Shown: positions 19,788 to 29,048, counted from the first letter of the stretch. The stretch: 64,000 nucleotides of DNA from Burkholderia seminalis DSM 23518 (GCF_902832885.1 NZ_CADFDK010000020.1:26725-90724), one strand, 5' to 3'. The notes: generated from the letters alone by a model not told the origin. Numbers and translations: made by a program.

Positions 19788-20933
19788 TCAACCACGCGTC
19801 AAGCGGATCAGCGCGATCTCGGACGGCACGCCGAAGCGGTTCGGCGGCCCCCAGTATCCGGTGCCGCGGCTCGTATAAAGCCACATGTCGCCGAAGCGGT
19901 TCAGCCCGCCGATCACCGGCTGCTGCATCCGTACGAACGGCGGCCACGGCAGGAACTGGCCGCCGTGCGTATGGCCCGACAGCTGCACGGTGTAACCCGC
20001 GCGATTCGCCGCTTCCGCGCTGCGCGGCTGATGCGCGAGCAGGATCTTCGTGCCGACGTCGCGCGGTGCACCCGCCAGCGCCTGCTCGGGGTCGCTGCGA
20101 TGCGCGGGATCGAACCCGCCGGCCGTGAAATCGGTCACGCCCGCGAGCACCGCGCGCGCGCCGTCATGCTCGATCAGCACGTGCTCGTTCAGCAGCACCG
20201 TCAGCCCGATGCGGCGGAACTCGTCGATCCACTCGTGTGCGCCCGCGTAATACTCATGATTGCCGGTCACGAGGAAGCTGCCGTGCCGCGACCGCATCTG
20301 GCCGAGCGGCGCCGTGTGGTCGCGCAGGCGCTTGACCGAACCGTCCACCACGTCGCCGGTCACGACCACCAGGTCGGCGTCGAGCGCATTGACCGCACGC
20401 ACGATCCGTTCAATGTACGGCCGCTTGATCGTCGGCCCGACGTGGATGTCGGACAGCTGGACGATCGTCAGCCCGTCGAGCGCCGCCGGCAGCCCCGCCA
20501 CCGGAATCGACACGCGCTTGACCGCCGCCGTGCGGCGCGCGCCGACGAACCCGATCGCGGTAACGAGCACCGCGGCCGCCAGCACGCCGAGCGCCGTGTC
20601 GGTCGCGGCGCCGCGCCACCCGCCGTCGTGTCCGAGATACCGCCACGCGACCACGCCGAGCAGCACGAACTCGCGCAGCAACGTCAGCACCAGCAGCGAC
20701 GAAAAAAAACCCATCACGAGCGCGCCGGCCCAGCCGACCAGCGTCGCCGCCCAGCCTTCGTCGAAGCGGCGCGAGAACATGCCGACCGGAATCAGCACGA
20801 CGAAACTCGCCAGCACGAGCGCCGCGATCGTGCGCGCGACCGGCGACGCGAATGCATCGGGAATGATCCGCATCCCGACGTACAGATGGAACAGCACGCC
20901 GATTGCAATGAACCGGACAAAGAAACTTCGCAT
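19788..20933 (-). CDS. Membrane-anchored metallophosphoesterase (YaeI/YkuE-like)
   Basis: A 381-residue protein with four hydrophobic segments in the first 140 residues and a C-terminal calcineurin-type phosphoesterase domain: LSDIHVG, VVTGDVVDG, LVTGNHEYY, LLAHQPR and LSGHTHGGQ supply the two-metal site in the standard order. The last motif followed by FLPWPPFVR is typical of the group. The ATG at 20933 has GAAGGTGAG upstream, so the 22 extra residues of the open frame are not used. A phospholipid or lipid-A-related diphosphate substrate is possible. Confidence 0.85.
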   Translation of the reverse strand: MRSFFVRFIAIGVLFHLYVGMRIIPDAFASPVARTIAALVLASFVVLIPVGMFSRRFDEGWAATLVGWAGALVMGFFSSLLVLTLLREFVLLGVVAWRYLGHDGGWRGAATDTALGVLAAAVLVTAIGFVGARRTAAVKRVSIPVAGLPAALDGLTIVQLSDIHVGPTIKRPYIERIVRAVNALDADLVVVTGDVVDGSVKRLRDHTAPLGQMRSRHGSFLVTGNHEYYAGAHEWIDEFRRIGLTVLLNEHVLIEHDGARAVLAGVTDFTAGGFDPAHRSDPEQALAGAPRDVGTKILLAHQPRSAEAANRAGYTVQLSGHTHGGQFLPWPPFVRMQQPVIGGLNRFGDMWLYTSRGTGYWGPPNRFGVPSEIALIRLTRG

Positions 20934-21128
20934 GGAACACTCACCTTCGTTGCGATACCGCTTCCGCGACGCGCGGCACGGGGCTGTCCCGTACCGCACG
21001 TCGCGCCATACGCACGATGGTACACAGATCCCGCCCGTGACGACCGGTCGCGGCCGCGGGTGGAGGGCCGCGCGGCTTCACGCGACGGTCGGCCGTCCTC
21101 GCGCCGTGCTGTCCGTGCGCTGTAGCGC

Positions 21129-21595
21129 GTCGACCTCGAGCGCTTCACGCCCATCGCGGAGGCGGCCTGCCGGTGCCGGCAGCCAGCATGCGCATCGAGA
21201 ATCTCGAAGAGCAGATCGTGACGAGCCCGCTGAGCCGCACGAGTCAGGGCGTCACGCCGACCGCGCCCGGTGAGGCGCTGCTTGCGCATGCACGCCGCGT
21301 GCCGCGCGACTATCTCGTCAACTACCCCGACGTGACGATCGACACGCAGGAGCGGCCGAGCCCCCACCTCGTGCGCGCGGTGCAGGAAGGCGTGGCCGAC
21401 ATCGGCATCGTCGCGGACGACGTGCGCACCGACGGGCTGCAAGCGATACCGTACCGGCGCGCCCGCCTCGCGCTCGCGGCCACGCCCGGCCGGCAGGACC
21501 GGCCGGATTCGCATACGGTCAGGCAGCAATCGATCGTTTCCACCGTCATTGCACTGCGTCGGCATGACAAAAGCCGCCTCCCTTCTTTCATCTGA
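21129..21595 (+). pseudogene. Decayed LysR-family regulator
   Basis: A gene fossil. VDLERFTPIAEAA at 21129 is the first helix of a LysR DNA-binding domain; MRIENLEEQI at 21188 continues it in another frame, with part of the recognition helix gone. After GEALLAHARRV about 50-70 residues are missing before YPDVTIDTQERPSPHLVRAVQEGVADIGIVADD, which belongs to the effector domain; the rest is lost. Thus at least one frameshift, one internal deletion and a 3' truncation. The following 21596-21872 holds no gene I can support. Confidence 0.75.
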
Positions 21596-21872
21596 CGATC
21601 CTTTACAGTCCGTTAGCAACCCTACGCGAGCGTGCACTGGCAGAATCGCGGCGGGCCAGCCATCGTTGCGGAAACGCGCGGCCGGACGGACCGGCACGAC
21701 CGTCGGCGCGTCCGCGAGCGCGCACCGCCCGTGCCGTGCACGCGCGCCGGATGGCTGGCGATCCGCATCGCGCTGATTTATGATCGGCTCCGTACCCTGG
21801 AATCGTCGTCGCGGCGACGATCCGCATTGCGCCGCGCCCGGCATCCACCCCCAACGTCGAGCTCGTCACACC

Positions 21873-22166
21873 ATGAGAAAAACAATGCCGCGCGCGCCCC
21901 TGCGCGTTGCCGCCGCCCTGGCGCCCGCCCTGCCGCTCGCGGGCTGCGCGTCGCGAGGCGCCCCGTCGTACGTGCTGTTCGGCGCGTATTTCCCGCTCTG
22001 GCTCGTCAGCGCGATCGTCGGCGTCATCGGCGCGATCGTCGCGCACCGCGTGTTCGTCGCGACCGGCTGGGCCGCCACCGTGCCTTACCAGCTCGCCGTC
22101 TGCACCGCGATCGGGCTCGTGGTCGCCGTGATCGTCTGGCTCACCGGCACGGGGCCGTTCGCATGA
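21873..22166 (+). CDS. ytcA: YtcA-family lipoprotein of an efflux operon
   Basis: A 97-residue protein with a lipoprotein signal (lipobox LAGC, Cys about residue 26) and two membrane segments (YFPLWLVSAIVGVIGAIVA and the C-terminal third). The same small protein precedes mdtN in E. coli, and here too it opens a four-gene operon: its stop overlaps the start of the membrane fusion protein as ATGA. Its role in the pump is unknown in the family. The ATG at 21873 is the only start that precedes the signal. Confidence 0.8.
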   Translation: MRKTMPRAPLRVAAALAPALPLAGCASRGAPSYVLFGAYFPLWLVSAIVGVIGAIVAHRVFVATGWAATVPYQLAVCTAIGLVVAVIVWLTGTGPFA

Positions 22167-23212
22167 AGGCCGCCGGACTCCCCCGCCCGTCCGTGAAAGG
22201 CCGCGTGATCGCGCTCGCGATCGTCGCGCTCGGCATCGCCGCGCTCGTGTATGCGTACTACCGCACGGCGGCCTACCCGTCCACCGACGACGCGTCGATC
22301 GACGCCGACGTCGTGCACGTCGCGTCGCCGGTCGGCGGCCGCATCGTGCAGCTCGCGGTGCACGAGAACCAGCGCGTCGCGAAGGGCGACCTGCTGTACG
22401 AGATCGATCCCGTGCCGTATCGGCTGTCGGTCGCGCAGGCGCAGGCCGACGTCGAACTCGCGCGCGCATCGCTCGACACGCGCCGCCGCTCGCTGATCGG
22501 CGAGCGTTCGAACGCGGCGGTCGCCGCCGAGCAGGTCAAGCGCGCGACGCAGAACTACGATCTCGCGACGCGCGACGTGAACCGCCTCGCGCCGCTTGCC
22601 GCGCAGGGCTACGTCAGCGCGCAGCAGTTCGACCAGGCGAAGGTCCGCCAGCGCGACGCGTCCGTGTCGCTCGCGCAGGCGCAGGAACAGCAGCACGCAT
22701 CGGCCCGGACGATCGGCGACGAAGCCGACGCGATCGCGACGCTGCATGCGCGCGAAGCCGCGCTCGCACGCGCACAGCATGCACTCGACGATACGGTCGT
22801 GCGCGCGCCGCACGACGGGCTCGTGACGGGCCTGACCGTGCTCGCCGGCGAAACCCTCGCGCCGAACCAGTCGATCTTCACGCTGATCGACGCGCGCGAA
22901 TGGTTCGCCGTCGGCAACTTCCGCGAGACGGCGCTGAGCCGCATCGCGGTCGGCGATTGCGCCACCGTCTATTCGATGATCGACCGCAGCCGCCCGCTGA
23001 CGGGCAAGGTCGTCGGCATCGGCGCCGGCATCGCGGACAGCGCGCGCATCAACCTGCCGCGCTCGCTGCCGATCGTGCAGAACTCGGTGAACTGGGTGCA
23101 CGTCGCGCAGCGCTTCCCGGTGCGCGTGAAGCTCGACGAGCCCGACGCCGCGCTCGTACGCGTCGGCGCCAGCGCGATCGTCGAGGTCCGGCATGGCACT
23201 GCCTGCCGCTGA
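22163..23212 (+). CDS. mdtN: HlyD-type membrane fusion protein (MdtN-like)
   Basis: A 349-residue periplasmic adaptor with one N-terminal membrane anchor (about 16-34), a lipoyl/biotinyl domain (VASPVGGRIVQLAVHENQRV), a long coiled-coil hairpin rich in Ala, Arg and Gln (about 90-200), and the return strand DTVVRAPHDGLV. It should connect the inner-membrane FUSC protein to the outer-membrane channel encoded downstream, making an aromatic-acid or drug exporter of the MdtNOP kind. It overlaps both neighbours (4 bp and 20 bp). Confidence 0.85.
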   Translation: MKAAGLPRPSVKGRVIALAIVALGIAALVYAYYRTAAYPSTDDASIDADVVHVASPVGGRIVQLAVHENQRVAKGDLLYEIDPVPYRLSVAQAQADVELARASLDTRRRSLIGERSNAAVAAEQVKRATQNYDLATRDVNRLAPLAAQGYVSAQQFDQAKVRQRDASVSLAQAQEQQHASARTIGDEADAIATLHAREAALARAQHALDDTVVRAPHDGLVTGLTVLAGETLAPNQSIFTLIDAREWFAVGNFRETALSRIAVGDCATVYSMIDRSRPLTGKVVGIGAGIADSARINLPRSLPIVQNSVNWVHVAQRFPVRVKLDEPDAALVRVGASAIVEVRHGTACR

Positions 23213-25223
23213 CGTTCGCGCGCCGGGCCCGCGCGAAGTCCTGCGACTGCTCGCGCCGTTTCCGGGGCGCACGGCCATCGCCGTGCGCGTCGCGCTCATC
23301 TGCGCGCTGACCGCGCTCGTGACGGCCGCGAATGGCACGCCCGAAGCCGCGCTGTCCGCGTACGTCGTGTTCTTCATGATCCGCGCCGACCGCGTGACGA
23401 GCATCGTGCTCGCGGCCGCGCTGCTGCTGATCGTCACGATCGTGATCGGGCTCGTGCTCGGCATCGCGATCTTCAGCATCGACTATTCGATCCTGCGGGT
23501 CGCCTGCATGGCCGTGCTGTCGGTCGCCCTCCTCTATCTGACTTCCGCCAGCAAGCTGCGCCCGGTGGGCGCGATCCTCGCGATGATCGTCGGCTTCGGG
23601 CTCGACCAGCTCGGCCTCGCGCCGTTCGGCGAGGCCGCGACGCGCGCGTTGCTCTATATCTGGCTGACGATCGCGATCCCCGTCGGCGTGGCGATCGTCG
23701 TCAACCTGCTGATCGCGCCGTCGCCGCGCAAGCTCCTGCACGCGCAACTCGCGAAGCGGCTGCGGCTCGCCGCGCGACGACTGCGCGGCGGCGACGATAC
23801 ACGCGCCGCGTTCGACGCGAGCCTGCGCGAAGGCGACAAGCAGTTGCTCACGTGGCTCAAGCTGTCGAAACTCGAAGGCTCGTCGAGCGCCGCCGACGTC
23901 GCGGCGCTGCGGCAGGCCATCGCGTCGAGCACCGCGCTGATGGTCGGCGTCGCGCTGGCCGATCGCGAACCGGACGCACGGCTGCCCGATGCGTTCGCCG
24001 CGCCGATCGCCGCGACGCTCGACGACATGGCCGCCATTCTCGAACGCGGCGGCTACCCGGTCGACGTGACGCTCGCGCTGCCGCCCGCCGACGCGCTGCC
24101 GCCGCTCGCGCGCATCGCCGCGACCGACCTCCATGCCGCGATCACGCGTTTCGCGGAGCCGGGCGCGACGGCCGATGCCGCGGCCGCCGCCCCTGCCGCC
24201 ATACCCGAAGCCCCCGCGCCGGCCGCACGCGGCGGCTTCTTCCTGCCCGACGCCCGCACCAATCCCGACCACATCCGTTATGCGCTGAAGACGACCGCCG
24301 CGGCGATCTTCTGCTACCTGCTGTACTCGCAACTCGACTGGTCGGGCATCCATACCTGCGTCGTCACCTGCTACATCGTGTCGCTCGGCTCGACGGCCGA
24401 AACGGTCGAGAAGCTCACGCTGCGGATCGTCGGCTGCATGGTCGGCGCGCTGCTCGGCACCGCCGCGCTCGTGTTCGTCGTGCCGGCGCTGTCGTCGGTC
24501 GGCCACCTGATGGCGCTCGTGTTCGCCGGCGCGTGGCTGTCCGCGTGGATCGCATTCGGCTCGCCGCGCATCGCGTACGCGGGTTTCCAGATCGCGTTCG
24601 CGTTTTTCCTGTGCGTGATCCAGGGCGCCGGCCCCGGCTTCGACCTGACGATCGCGCGCGACCGCACGATCGGCATCCTGCTCGGCAACGTCGTCGTGTA
24701 TCTCGTGTTCACGCGCATCTGGCCCGTCAGCATCGGCAAGCAGATCGACGTCGCGCTCGCCGCGCTGCTCGACCAGTGGCGGCGGATCGCGCGGATCGCG
24801 CAGCCGGCCGAGCGACGCACACTCGCGGCCGAAGCGTTCGCGCGCCATGGCGCGATCACGCAGGAGCTCGGCCTGGTCCATTACGAACCGTCGTGGGTCC
24901 GACCGGCCGCGACGTGGCTGGCCACGCGGCGGCGCGCGCTCGCGGAACTCGGCGCGCTCGAAGGCCCGCTGTTCCTGCTCGCCGAACGCCAACCCGGCGA
25001 CATCGCGATCGACTCGCAACTCGCGCGCGTGACCGAACCGGGCGGCGACAACGCCGTGCCCCGTCCGGACGCCCGCGCACCCTCGGCCGCGCCGCCGGGC
25101 GCCGCCCCCACCGACCCCGCACGCGACGCGCTGCTGAACCTGATCGACACGCGGCTCGCGCAGATCGCCGACGCCGCCCGTCCAGCCACACCGAAGGAGC
25201 CTGCCCCCCATGCGTCGACCTGA
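23193..25223 (+). CDS. mdtO: FUSC-family inner-membrane efflux component (MdtO/AaeB-like)
   Basis: A 676-residue fusaric-acid-resistance-type transporter. Two blocks of five or six membrane segments (about 25-180 and 345-500) are separated by a cytoplasmic region, the layout of the FUSC family. A Pro/Ala-rich tail ends the protein. It starts within the last codons of the adaptor gene and runs 14 bp into the outer-membrane channel gene, so the three are translationally coupled. The family exports aromatic acids and similar amphiphiles; the actual substrate is unknown. Confidence 0.87.
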   Translation: MALPAADVRAPGPREVLRLLAPFPGRTAIAVRVALICALTALVTAANGTPEAALSAYVVFFMIRADRVTSIVLAAALLLIVTIVIGLVLGIAIFSIDYSILRVACMAVLSVALLYLTSASKLRPVGAILAMIVGFGLDQLGLAPFGEAATRALLYIWLTIAIPVGVAIVVNLLIAPSPRKLLHAQLAKRLRLAARRLRGGDDTRAAFDASLREGDKQLLTWLKLSKLEGSSSAADVAALRQAIASSTALMVGVALADREPDARLPDAFAAPIAATLDDMAAILERGGYPVDVTLALPPADALPPLARIAATDLHAAITRFAEPGATADAAAAAPAAIPEAPAPAARGGFFLPDARTNPDHIRYALKTTAAAIFCYLLYSQLDWSGIHTCVVTCYIVSLGSTAETVEKLTLRIVGCMVGALLGTAALVFVVPALSSVGHLMALVFAGAWLSAWIAFGSPRIAYAGFQIAFAFFLCVIQGAGPGFDLTIARDRTIGILLGNVVVYLVFTRIWPVSIGKQIDVALAALLDQWRRIARIAQPAERRTLAAEAFARHGAITQELGLVHYEPSWVRPAATWLATRRRALAELGALEGPLFLLAERQPGDIAIDSQLARVTEPGGDNAVPRPDARAPSAAPPGAAPTDPARDALLNLIDTRLAQIADAARPATPKEPAPHAST

Positions 25224-26754
25224 ACCGCCGGCCGCCTCGATCGCCGTAGCCGCCCTCGCGACCGCCGTCGCACTGGCCGGTTGCGCGACGTCGTCGATCG
25301 ACCTGGCGCCGGAGGCATCCGACCGCCCGTGGCAGCCGCAAACGTCGGCCGCGGGCGACATCGTGCCGGGCCCGCCGCGCGCGTCCGCGCCAGGCGCGCA
25401 CGACTACACGCTGCCCGCGTCGCCGGCGCTCGCGTCGGTCTCGCCGCCGGCCGTGCTCGATGCCGCGCATCCGTACACGCTGCCCGAGCTGATCGATCTC
25501 GCCGAATCGGCGAACCCGCTCACCCGCATCGCATGGAACGACGCACGCAATGCGGCGCTCGCGGTCGGCCTCGCCAAGGCCGCCTACCTGCCGCGCCTGT
25601 CGGCGACCGCGATGGGCGCGTACCAGACGAGCCACGGCTCGACGTCCACGATCCTCGGCGATTCGTCGAGCGACACCACCGTGCACGGCACGATTTCGGC
25701 GCTGTCGCTGCAATGGCTGCTGTTCGATTTCGGCGGTCGCGCGGCGCGCGTCGAAGCGGCCGAACAGGCCTCGATCGCGTCGAACGTCGCGTTCACGGCC
25801 GTGCACCAGCAGGTGATCCACGACGTGACGGTCTCGTACTACCGTTACGAAGCCGCGCGCTCGCGCGCCGTCAGCGCCCAGCAGGGTCTCGCGAACGCGG
25901 ACGCGATCCTCGCGGCGGCGCGCGCGCGGCTCAAGCACGGCGTCGGCACGGTCGTCGAGCTCGCGCAGGCGACGCAGAACCGCGCGCAGGCGAACCTCGC
26001 GCTCGTCCAGGCAAACGGCGCGGAAAGCGACAGCTACCTCGCGCTCGTCTCCGCGCTCGGCATCTCGCCGCTGTCGAAGCCGACGATCGCCGCGCTGCCG
26101 AAGCGGCCGCTGCCACCCGCGCTCGGCTCGTCGGTCGATGCAATCGTGTCGGATGCGATCGCGCGCCGCCCCGACCTGCAGGGCGCGTTCGCGCTCGAAA
26201 AGGCCAATCGCGCGAAGATCAAGGCCGCCGAAGCCGCGTTCATGCCGAAGATCTTCCTGTCCGCGTCGACGTCATACGCGAGTGGCGGCACGGCCATTTC
26301 CGCGCTACCGGCGATCGGCGACCAGGCGCCGACCGTCAACCTGAACGGCAGCCGCTACGGCGGCGGCGTGTTTCTCGGCGTGACGATCCCGCTGTACGAC
26401 GGCGGCCTGCGCTCGGCCGTGCTGATGCAGGCGCGCAACGATGCGGAAAGCGCGTCCGCGCGCCTCACGCGGACCAAGGAGGAAGCCGTGCGGCAGGTCG
26501 TCGCCGCGCAGAACGCGGTGCAGACGAGCCTCGCGTCGCACGACGCGGCCAAGGCGCTCGTCGATGCCGCGCAGACCAGCTACGACGCGGCGCTGACCGC
26601 GTACCGCAACGGCGTCGGCTCGGTCACCGATGCGACGATCGCGCAGAGCCAGCTGCTCGCGGCCCGAAACGCGGAGGTCGACAGCTATGCCGGCGCGCTA
26701 TCGGCCGCCGCCGCGCTCGCGCTCGCGACGGGCACGATCGGCGCCGCGCAGTAG
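25210..26754 (+). CDS. mdtP: Outer-membrane efflux lipoprotein (TolC/MdtP-like)
   Basis: A 514-residue outer-membrane factor with a lipoprotein signal (lipobox LAGC, Cys about residue 25) and two copies of the outer-membrane efflux repeat. YTLPELIDLAESANPLTRIAWNDARNAAL is split across the usual first helix, and RRPDLQGAFALEKANRAKIKAAEA starts the second half. It completes the tripartite pump. GGAG lies about 10 bp before the ATG at 25210. A GC-rich tail of the preceding gene overlaps it. Confidence 0.87.
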   Translation: MRRPEPPAASIAVAALATAVALAGCATSSIDLAPEASDRPWQPQTSAAGDIVPGPPRASAPGAHDYTLPASPALASVSPPAVLDAAHPYTLPELIDLAESANPLTRIAWNDARNAALAVGLAKAAYLPRLSATAMGAYQTSHGSTSTILGDSSSDTTVHGTISALSLQWLLFDFGGRAARVEAAEQASIASNVAFTAVHQQVIHDVTVSYYRYEAARSRAVSAQQGLANADAILAAARARLKHGVGTVVELAQATQNRAQANLALVQANGAESDSYLALVSALGISPLSKPTIAALPKRPLPPALGSSVDAIVSDAIARRPDLQGAFALEKANRAKIKAAEAAFMPKIFLSASTSYASGGTAISALPAIGDQAPTVNLNGSRYGGGVFLGVTIPLYDGGLRSAVLMQARNDAESASARLTRTKEEAVRQVVAAQNAVQTSLASHDAAKALVDAAQTSYDAALTAYRNGVGSVTDATIAQSQLLAARNAEVDSYAGALSAAAALALATGTIGAAQ

Positions 26755-26773
26755 CACGGCCGCCGCAAGGCGG

Positions 26774-26803
26774 TTGACGCCTGCGCGCGCCGCCCACTAG
26801 AAT
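26774..26803 (+). promoter_or_regulatory. Promoter upstream of mgtC-like gene
   Basis: TTGACG (26774-26779), 18 bp, TAGAAT (26798-26803). A start near 26810 leaves an untranslated leader of about 250 nt before the gene at 27062, unusually long for this compact region. Confidence 0.55.
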
Positions 26804-26831
26804 GCCGCCCATTCTTCCTTCAGGAACCATC

Positions 26832-26876
26832 GTGGACAGTTGCAGCACTCCGTTGCGTGCGCCGCTTGCCGCCTGA
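26832..26876 (+). other. Possible 14-codon leader peptide
   Basis: GTG preceded by CAGGA encodes VDSCSTPLRAPLAA and stops at 26876, inside the leader of the MgtC-like gene. Enteric mgtC and mgtA leaders carry short proline-containing ORFs that sense translation; this one has two prolines. Speculative. Confidence 0.25.
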
Positions 26877-26958
26877 ACGCCTGTCCGACGCAGTTCTCCT
26901 GCCCCGGCTCGCGTTCCGCGAGCCCGCACGCCCCCCGTTACACACTGAATGACGCATT

Positions 26959-26979
26959 CGCGCGGTACAGTACCGCGCG
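26959..26979 (+). promoter_or_regulatory. Perfect hairpin in the mgtC leader
   Basis: Arms CGCGCGGTAC and GTACCGCGCG around a single A, 82 bp before the mgtC start. In RNA it would form a stable stem with a small loop. No T run follows, so it is a regulatory structure or a DNA dyad, not a simple terminator. Confidence 0.5.
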
Positions 26980-27061
26980 ATGACGGCCGTCCACGCGTCG
27001 CCCATGGCCTTGCGCCGCGGCGACGACGGCCGGCGCGCGCTTCTTGCACGGCAGGACAACC

Positions 27062-27769
27062 ATGACTTTCGATTTCGCACTCCGTCTTTTCACCGCGTTC
27101 GCCTGCGGCGTCGCCATCGGCCTCGAGCGCCAGATGCGCCAGCGCACGGCCGGCCTGCGCACCATCACGCTCGTCGCCAGCGGCGCGTGCCTGTTCGTCA
27201 CGCTCGGCGTACTGACCGGCAATGGCGTCGCGGGCGTCACGCAGATCGCCGCCTACGTCGTGTCGGGCGTCGGCTTTCTCGGCGGCGGCGTGATCATGCG
27301 CGACAAGGGCTCGATCCAGGGCATCAACACGGCCGCGACGCTGTGGTGCTCGGCCGCCGTCGGTGTGCTGGCCGGCTCCGGCCATTACGTGCCCGCACTG
27401 GCCGGCACCGGCGTCGTGCTGCTCACCAATACCGTGCTGCGCGGTGTCAGCCAGGCGATCAACGCGACGCCCGTCTCGAACGCCGATCTCGTGCGCGAAT
27501 ACCAGATCACGGTGATCTGCCTGGCCGCCGACGAAGTGCACATCCGCACGCTGCTGTCGAACGCGATGTACGCGAAGCCGCTGTCGTTCCAGAGCCTGAC
27601 GAGCGAGGACGTACCCGATCAGCCGGACCGGCTGAAGGTGACCGCGACGTTGAAGCTGCATCCGAAGGATCAGCAGAAGCTCGAACAGATCGCGAGCCGG
27701 ATGAGCATGGAGAAGAGCATTTCCAGCGTGAGCTGGACCGCGAAGGAAGCGGAACCGATGATGGAGTGA
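27062..27769 (+). CDS. MgtC/SapB-family inner-membrane protein
   Basis: A 235-residue protein: four to five membrane segments in the first 135 residues and a C-terminal ACT-like cytoplasmic domain. The family signatures GLERQMRQRTAGLRT (loop 1) and GFLGGGVIMRDKGSIQGINTAATLW are intact. MgtC in Salmonella and in Burkholderia cenocepacia is linked to growth in low magnesium and survival in macrophages. The ATG at 27062 follows AGGACAACC. The long structured leader suggests RNA-level control. Confidence 0.87.
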   Translation: MTFDFALRLFTAFACGVAIGLERQMRQRTAGLRTITLVASGACLFVTLGVLTGNGVAGVTQIAAYVVSGVGFLGGGVIMRDKGSIQGINTAATLWCSAAVGVLAGSGHYVPALAGTGVVLLTNTVLRGVSQAINATPVSNADLVREYQITVICLAADEVHIRTLLSNAMYAKPLSFQSLTSEDVPDQPDRLKVTATLKLHPKDQQKLEQIASRMSMEKSISSVSWTAKEAEPMME

Positions 27770-27811
27770 GCGGCGTGGCGGCCGCCGCATCCGGCGCCGC
27801 CCTCGCCTGCG

Positions 27812-28531
27812 TCACGGCGCGTCGATGAGCCCGGCCGAAATCGCCTTCACGACCGCCTGGACCTTGTTGGTCGCGCCGAGCTTCTCGAGGATGTTGTTGA
27901 CGTGGAAGTTGACCGTCCGCTCCGAGATGCTGAGGATCTGGCCGATTTCGCACGCGGTCTTGCCCTCGGCCGTCCAGCACAGCACCTCGCGCTCGCGCGC
28001 GGTCAGCGTGACGCCCGCCGCGGGCGACAGCTTCGGCACCATGAAGCGGCTCATCAGCGAATGCGACAGGTTCGCGAGCCAGTTCGTCTGCAGCGTCAGC
28101 ATGTTGATTTCGGCAGGCGTCAGCCGGTCGGCATGGCGCGCGATGCTCAGCAGGCCGAACGCGCCGCGGGCCGCCCAGCTCGACTGCGCGACGCCCACCG
28201 ACAGCCCGAAATCGCGCGCGTCCTGCCACAGCGGGCACGGGTCGATCCGGTCGACATCCGGCCAGACGATCATGTTGGTGCTCAGCGCGCCGTCGCGAAC
28301 CGTCGAATCGATCTCGATGTAGTTTTGCGCCTGGTAGTGCGCCATCCAGCCGTCGGGATAGGTATTGAAGATGGCGACCGACGGCTTCGATACGGGCAGC
28401 GGTACGCGAATGCCGTAGCAGCAGTATTCGAATCCCAGCCGCCTCGAATAGGCGGCGATCCGCTGGAAGAGCTGCTGCTCGTCTTCCGCGGCGCTGAATT
28501 GTTGATAGGCATCCTGCCAGCGCAGTTCCAT
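27812..28531 (-). CDS. cepR: CepR, acyl-homoserine-lactone-responsive regulator
   Basis: A 239-residue LuxR-family protein that reads as the CepR of the B. cepacia complex from MELRWQDAYQQFSAAEDEQQ to the C-terminal GLIDAP. The N-terminal autoinducer domain holds the conserved Trp62, Tyr66 and Asp75; the C-terminal helix-turn-helix (about 177-233) contains SERTVNFHVNNILEKLG. It binds octanoyl-homoserine lactone made by CepI and then activates or represses target genes, including cepI through the box at 29179. It is divergent from rsaM. Confidence 0.96.
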   Translation of the reverse strand: MELRWQDAYQQFSAAEDEQQLFQRIAAYSRRLGFEYCCYGIRVPLPVSKPSVAIFNTYPDGWMAHYQAQNYIEIDSTVRDGALSTNMIVWPDVDRIDPCPLWQDARDFGLSVGVAQSSWAARGAFGLLSIARHADRLTPAEINMLTLQTNWLANLSHSLMSRFMVPKLSPAAGVTLTAREREVLCWTAEGKTACEIGQILSISERTVNFHVNNILEKLGATNKVQAVVKAISAGLIDAP

Positions 28532-28552
28532 TCGTTCTCCGACAACGTCACG

Positions 28553-28568
28553 CTGTCATACTTGTCAG
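28553..28568. promoter_or_regulatory. Lux-box-like dyad between cepR and rsaM
   Basis: CTGTCATACTTGTCAG lies 21 bp from the cepR start and 36 bp from the rsaM start. It has the CTG...CAG ends of CepR boxes but an imperfect inner dyad, so autoregulation through it is only a suggestion. Confidence 0.35.
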
Positions 28569-28604
28569 GTTCCAGCACCCGTTCGAGGCTGATACATTCC
28601 GCGC

Positions 28605-29048
28605 ATGACCTCACCTTTGCTGCACCCGGTCCCCGGCCCGTCCCCGGACGGCTACGTACGCCTGTCAAAAGACGCACTGGCCGTGCTTGCACTCGACCAT
28701 GTCTCGAGCGGCCTCGACGCATCCTTGCTGGCCGAACTGCGCGACAGCGCGATCGACGCACGCCTCGCCGGCTACACCGAATGGCACCGCGCGGCCAGTG
28801 CCGGCGCCCCTTACGTGACGGTCGGCTGGGACTGGTACCTCGAACGCGCGACGGGCACGTTCGTGATCGCGGGCGGCGACGTCCGCAGCAACGTGATGGT
28901 CGTCGATGCCACCGGCGCCGACATCGGCATGGTCCGCACGGCCGCCGCGCTCGCCGCGCGGCTTGCCGGCATGGACTGGCCCGCCGCGGTCGCGTCGGCC
29001 GTGCTCGGTCGCAACGACACCTATCATGCCGGTCCCACGCTCCAGTGA
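28605..29048 (+). CDS. rsaM: RsaM-family quorum-sensing modulator (DUF4902)
   Basis: A 147-residue protein lying between cepR and cepI, the invariant position of rsaM in this group. Characteristic stretches are YVRLSKDALAVLALDHVSSGLD, split over the N-terminal helices, and GYTEWHRA with VGWDWYLE in the core. RsaM proteins have no DNA-binding motif and tune acyl-homoserine-lactone production in an unknown way, usually holding it down. The ATG at 28605 lacks a strong ribosome binding site, which may keep its level low. Confidence 0.9.
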   Translation: MTSPLLHPVPGPSPDGYVRLSKDALAVLALDHVSSGLDASLLAELRDSAIDARLAGYTEWHRAASAGAPYVTVGWDWYLERATGTFVIAGGDVRSNVMVVDATGADIGMVRTAAALAARLAGMDWPAAVASAVLGRNDTYHAGPTLQ

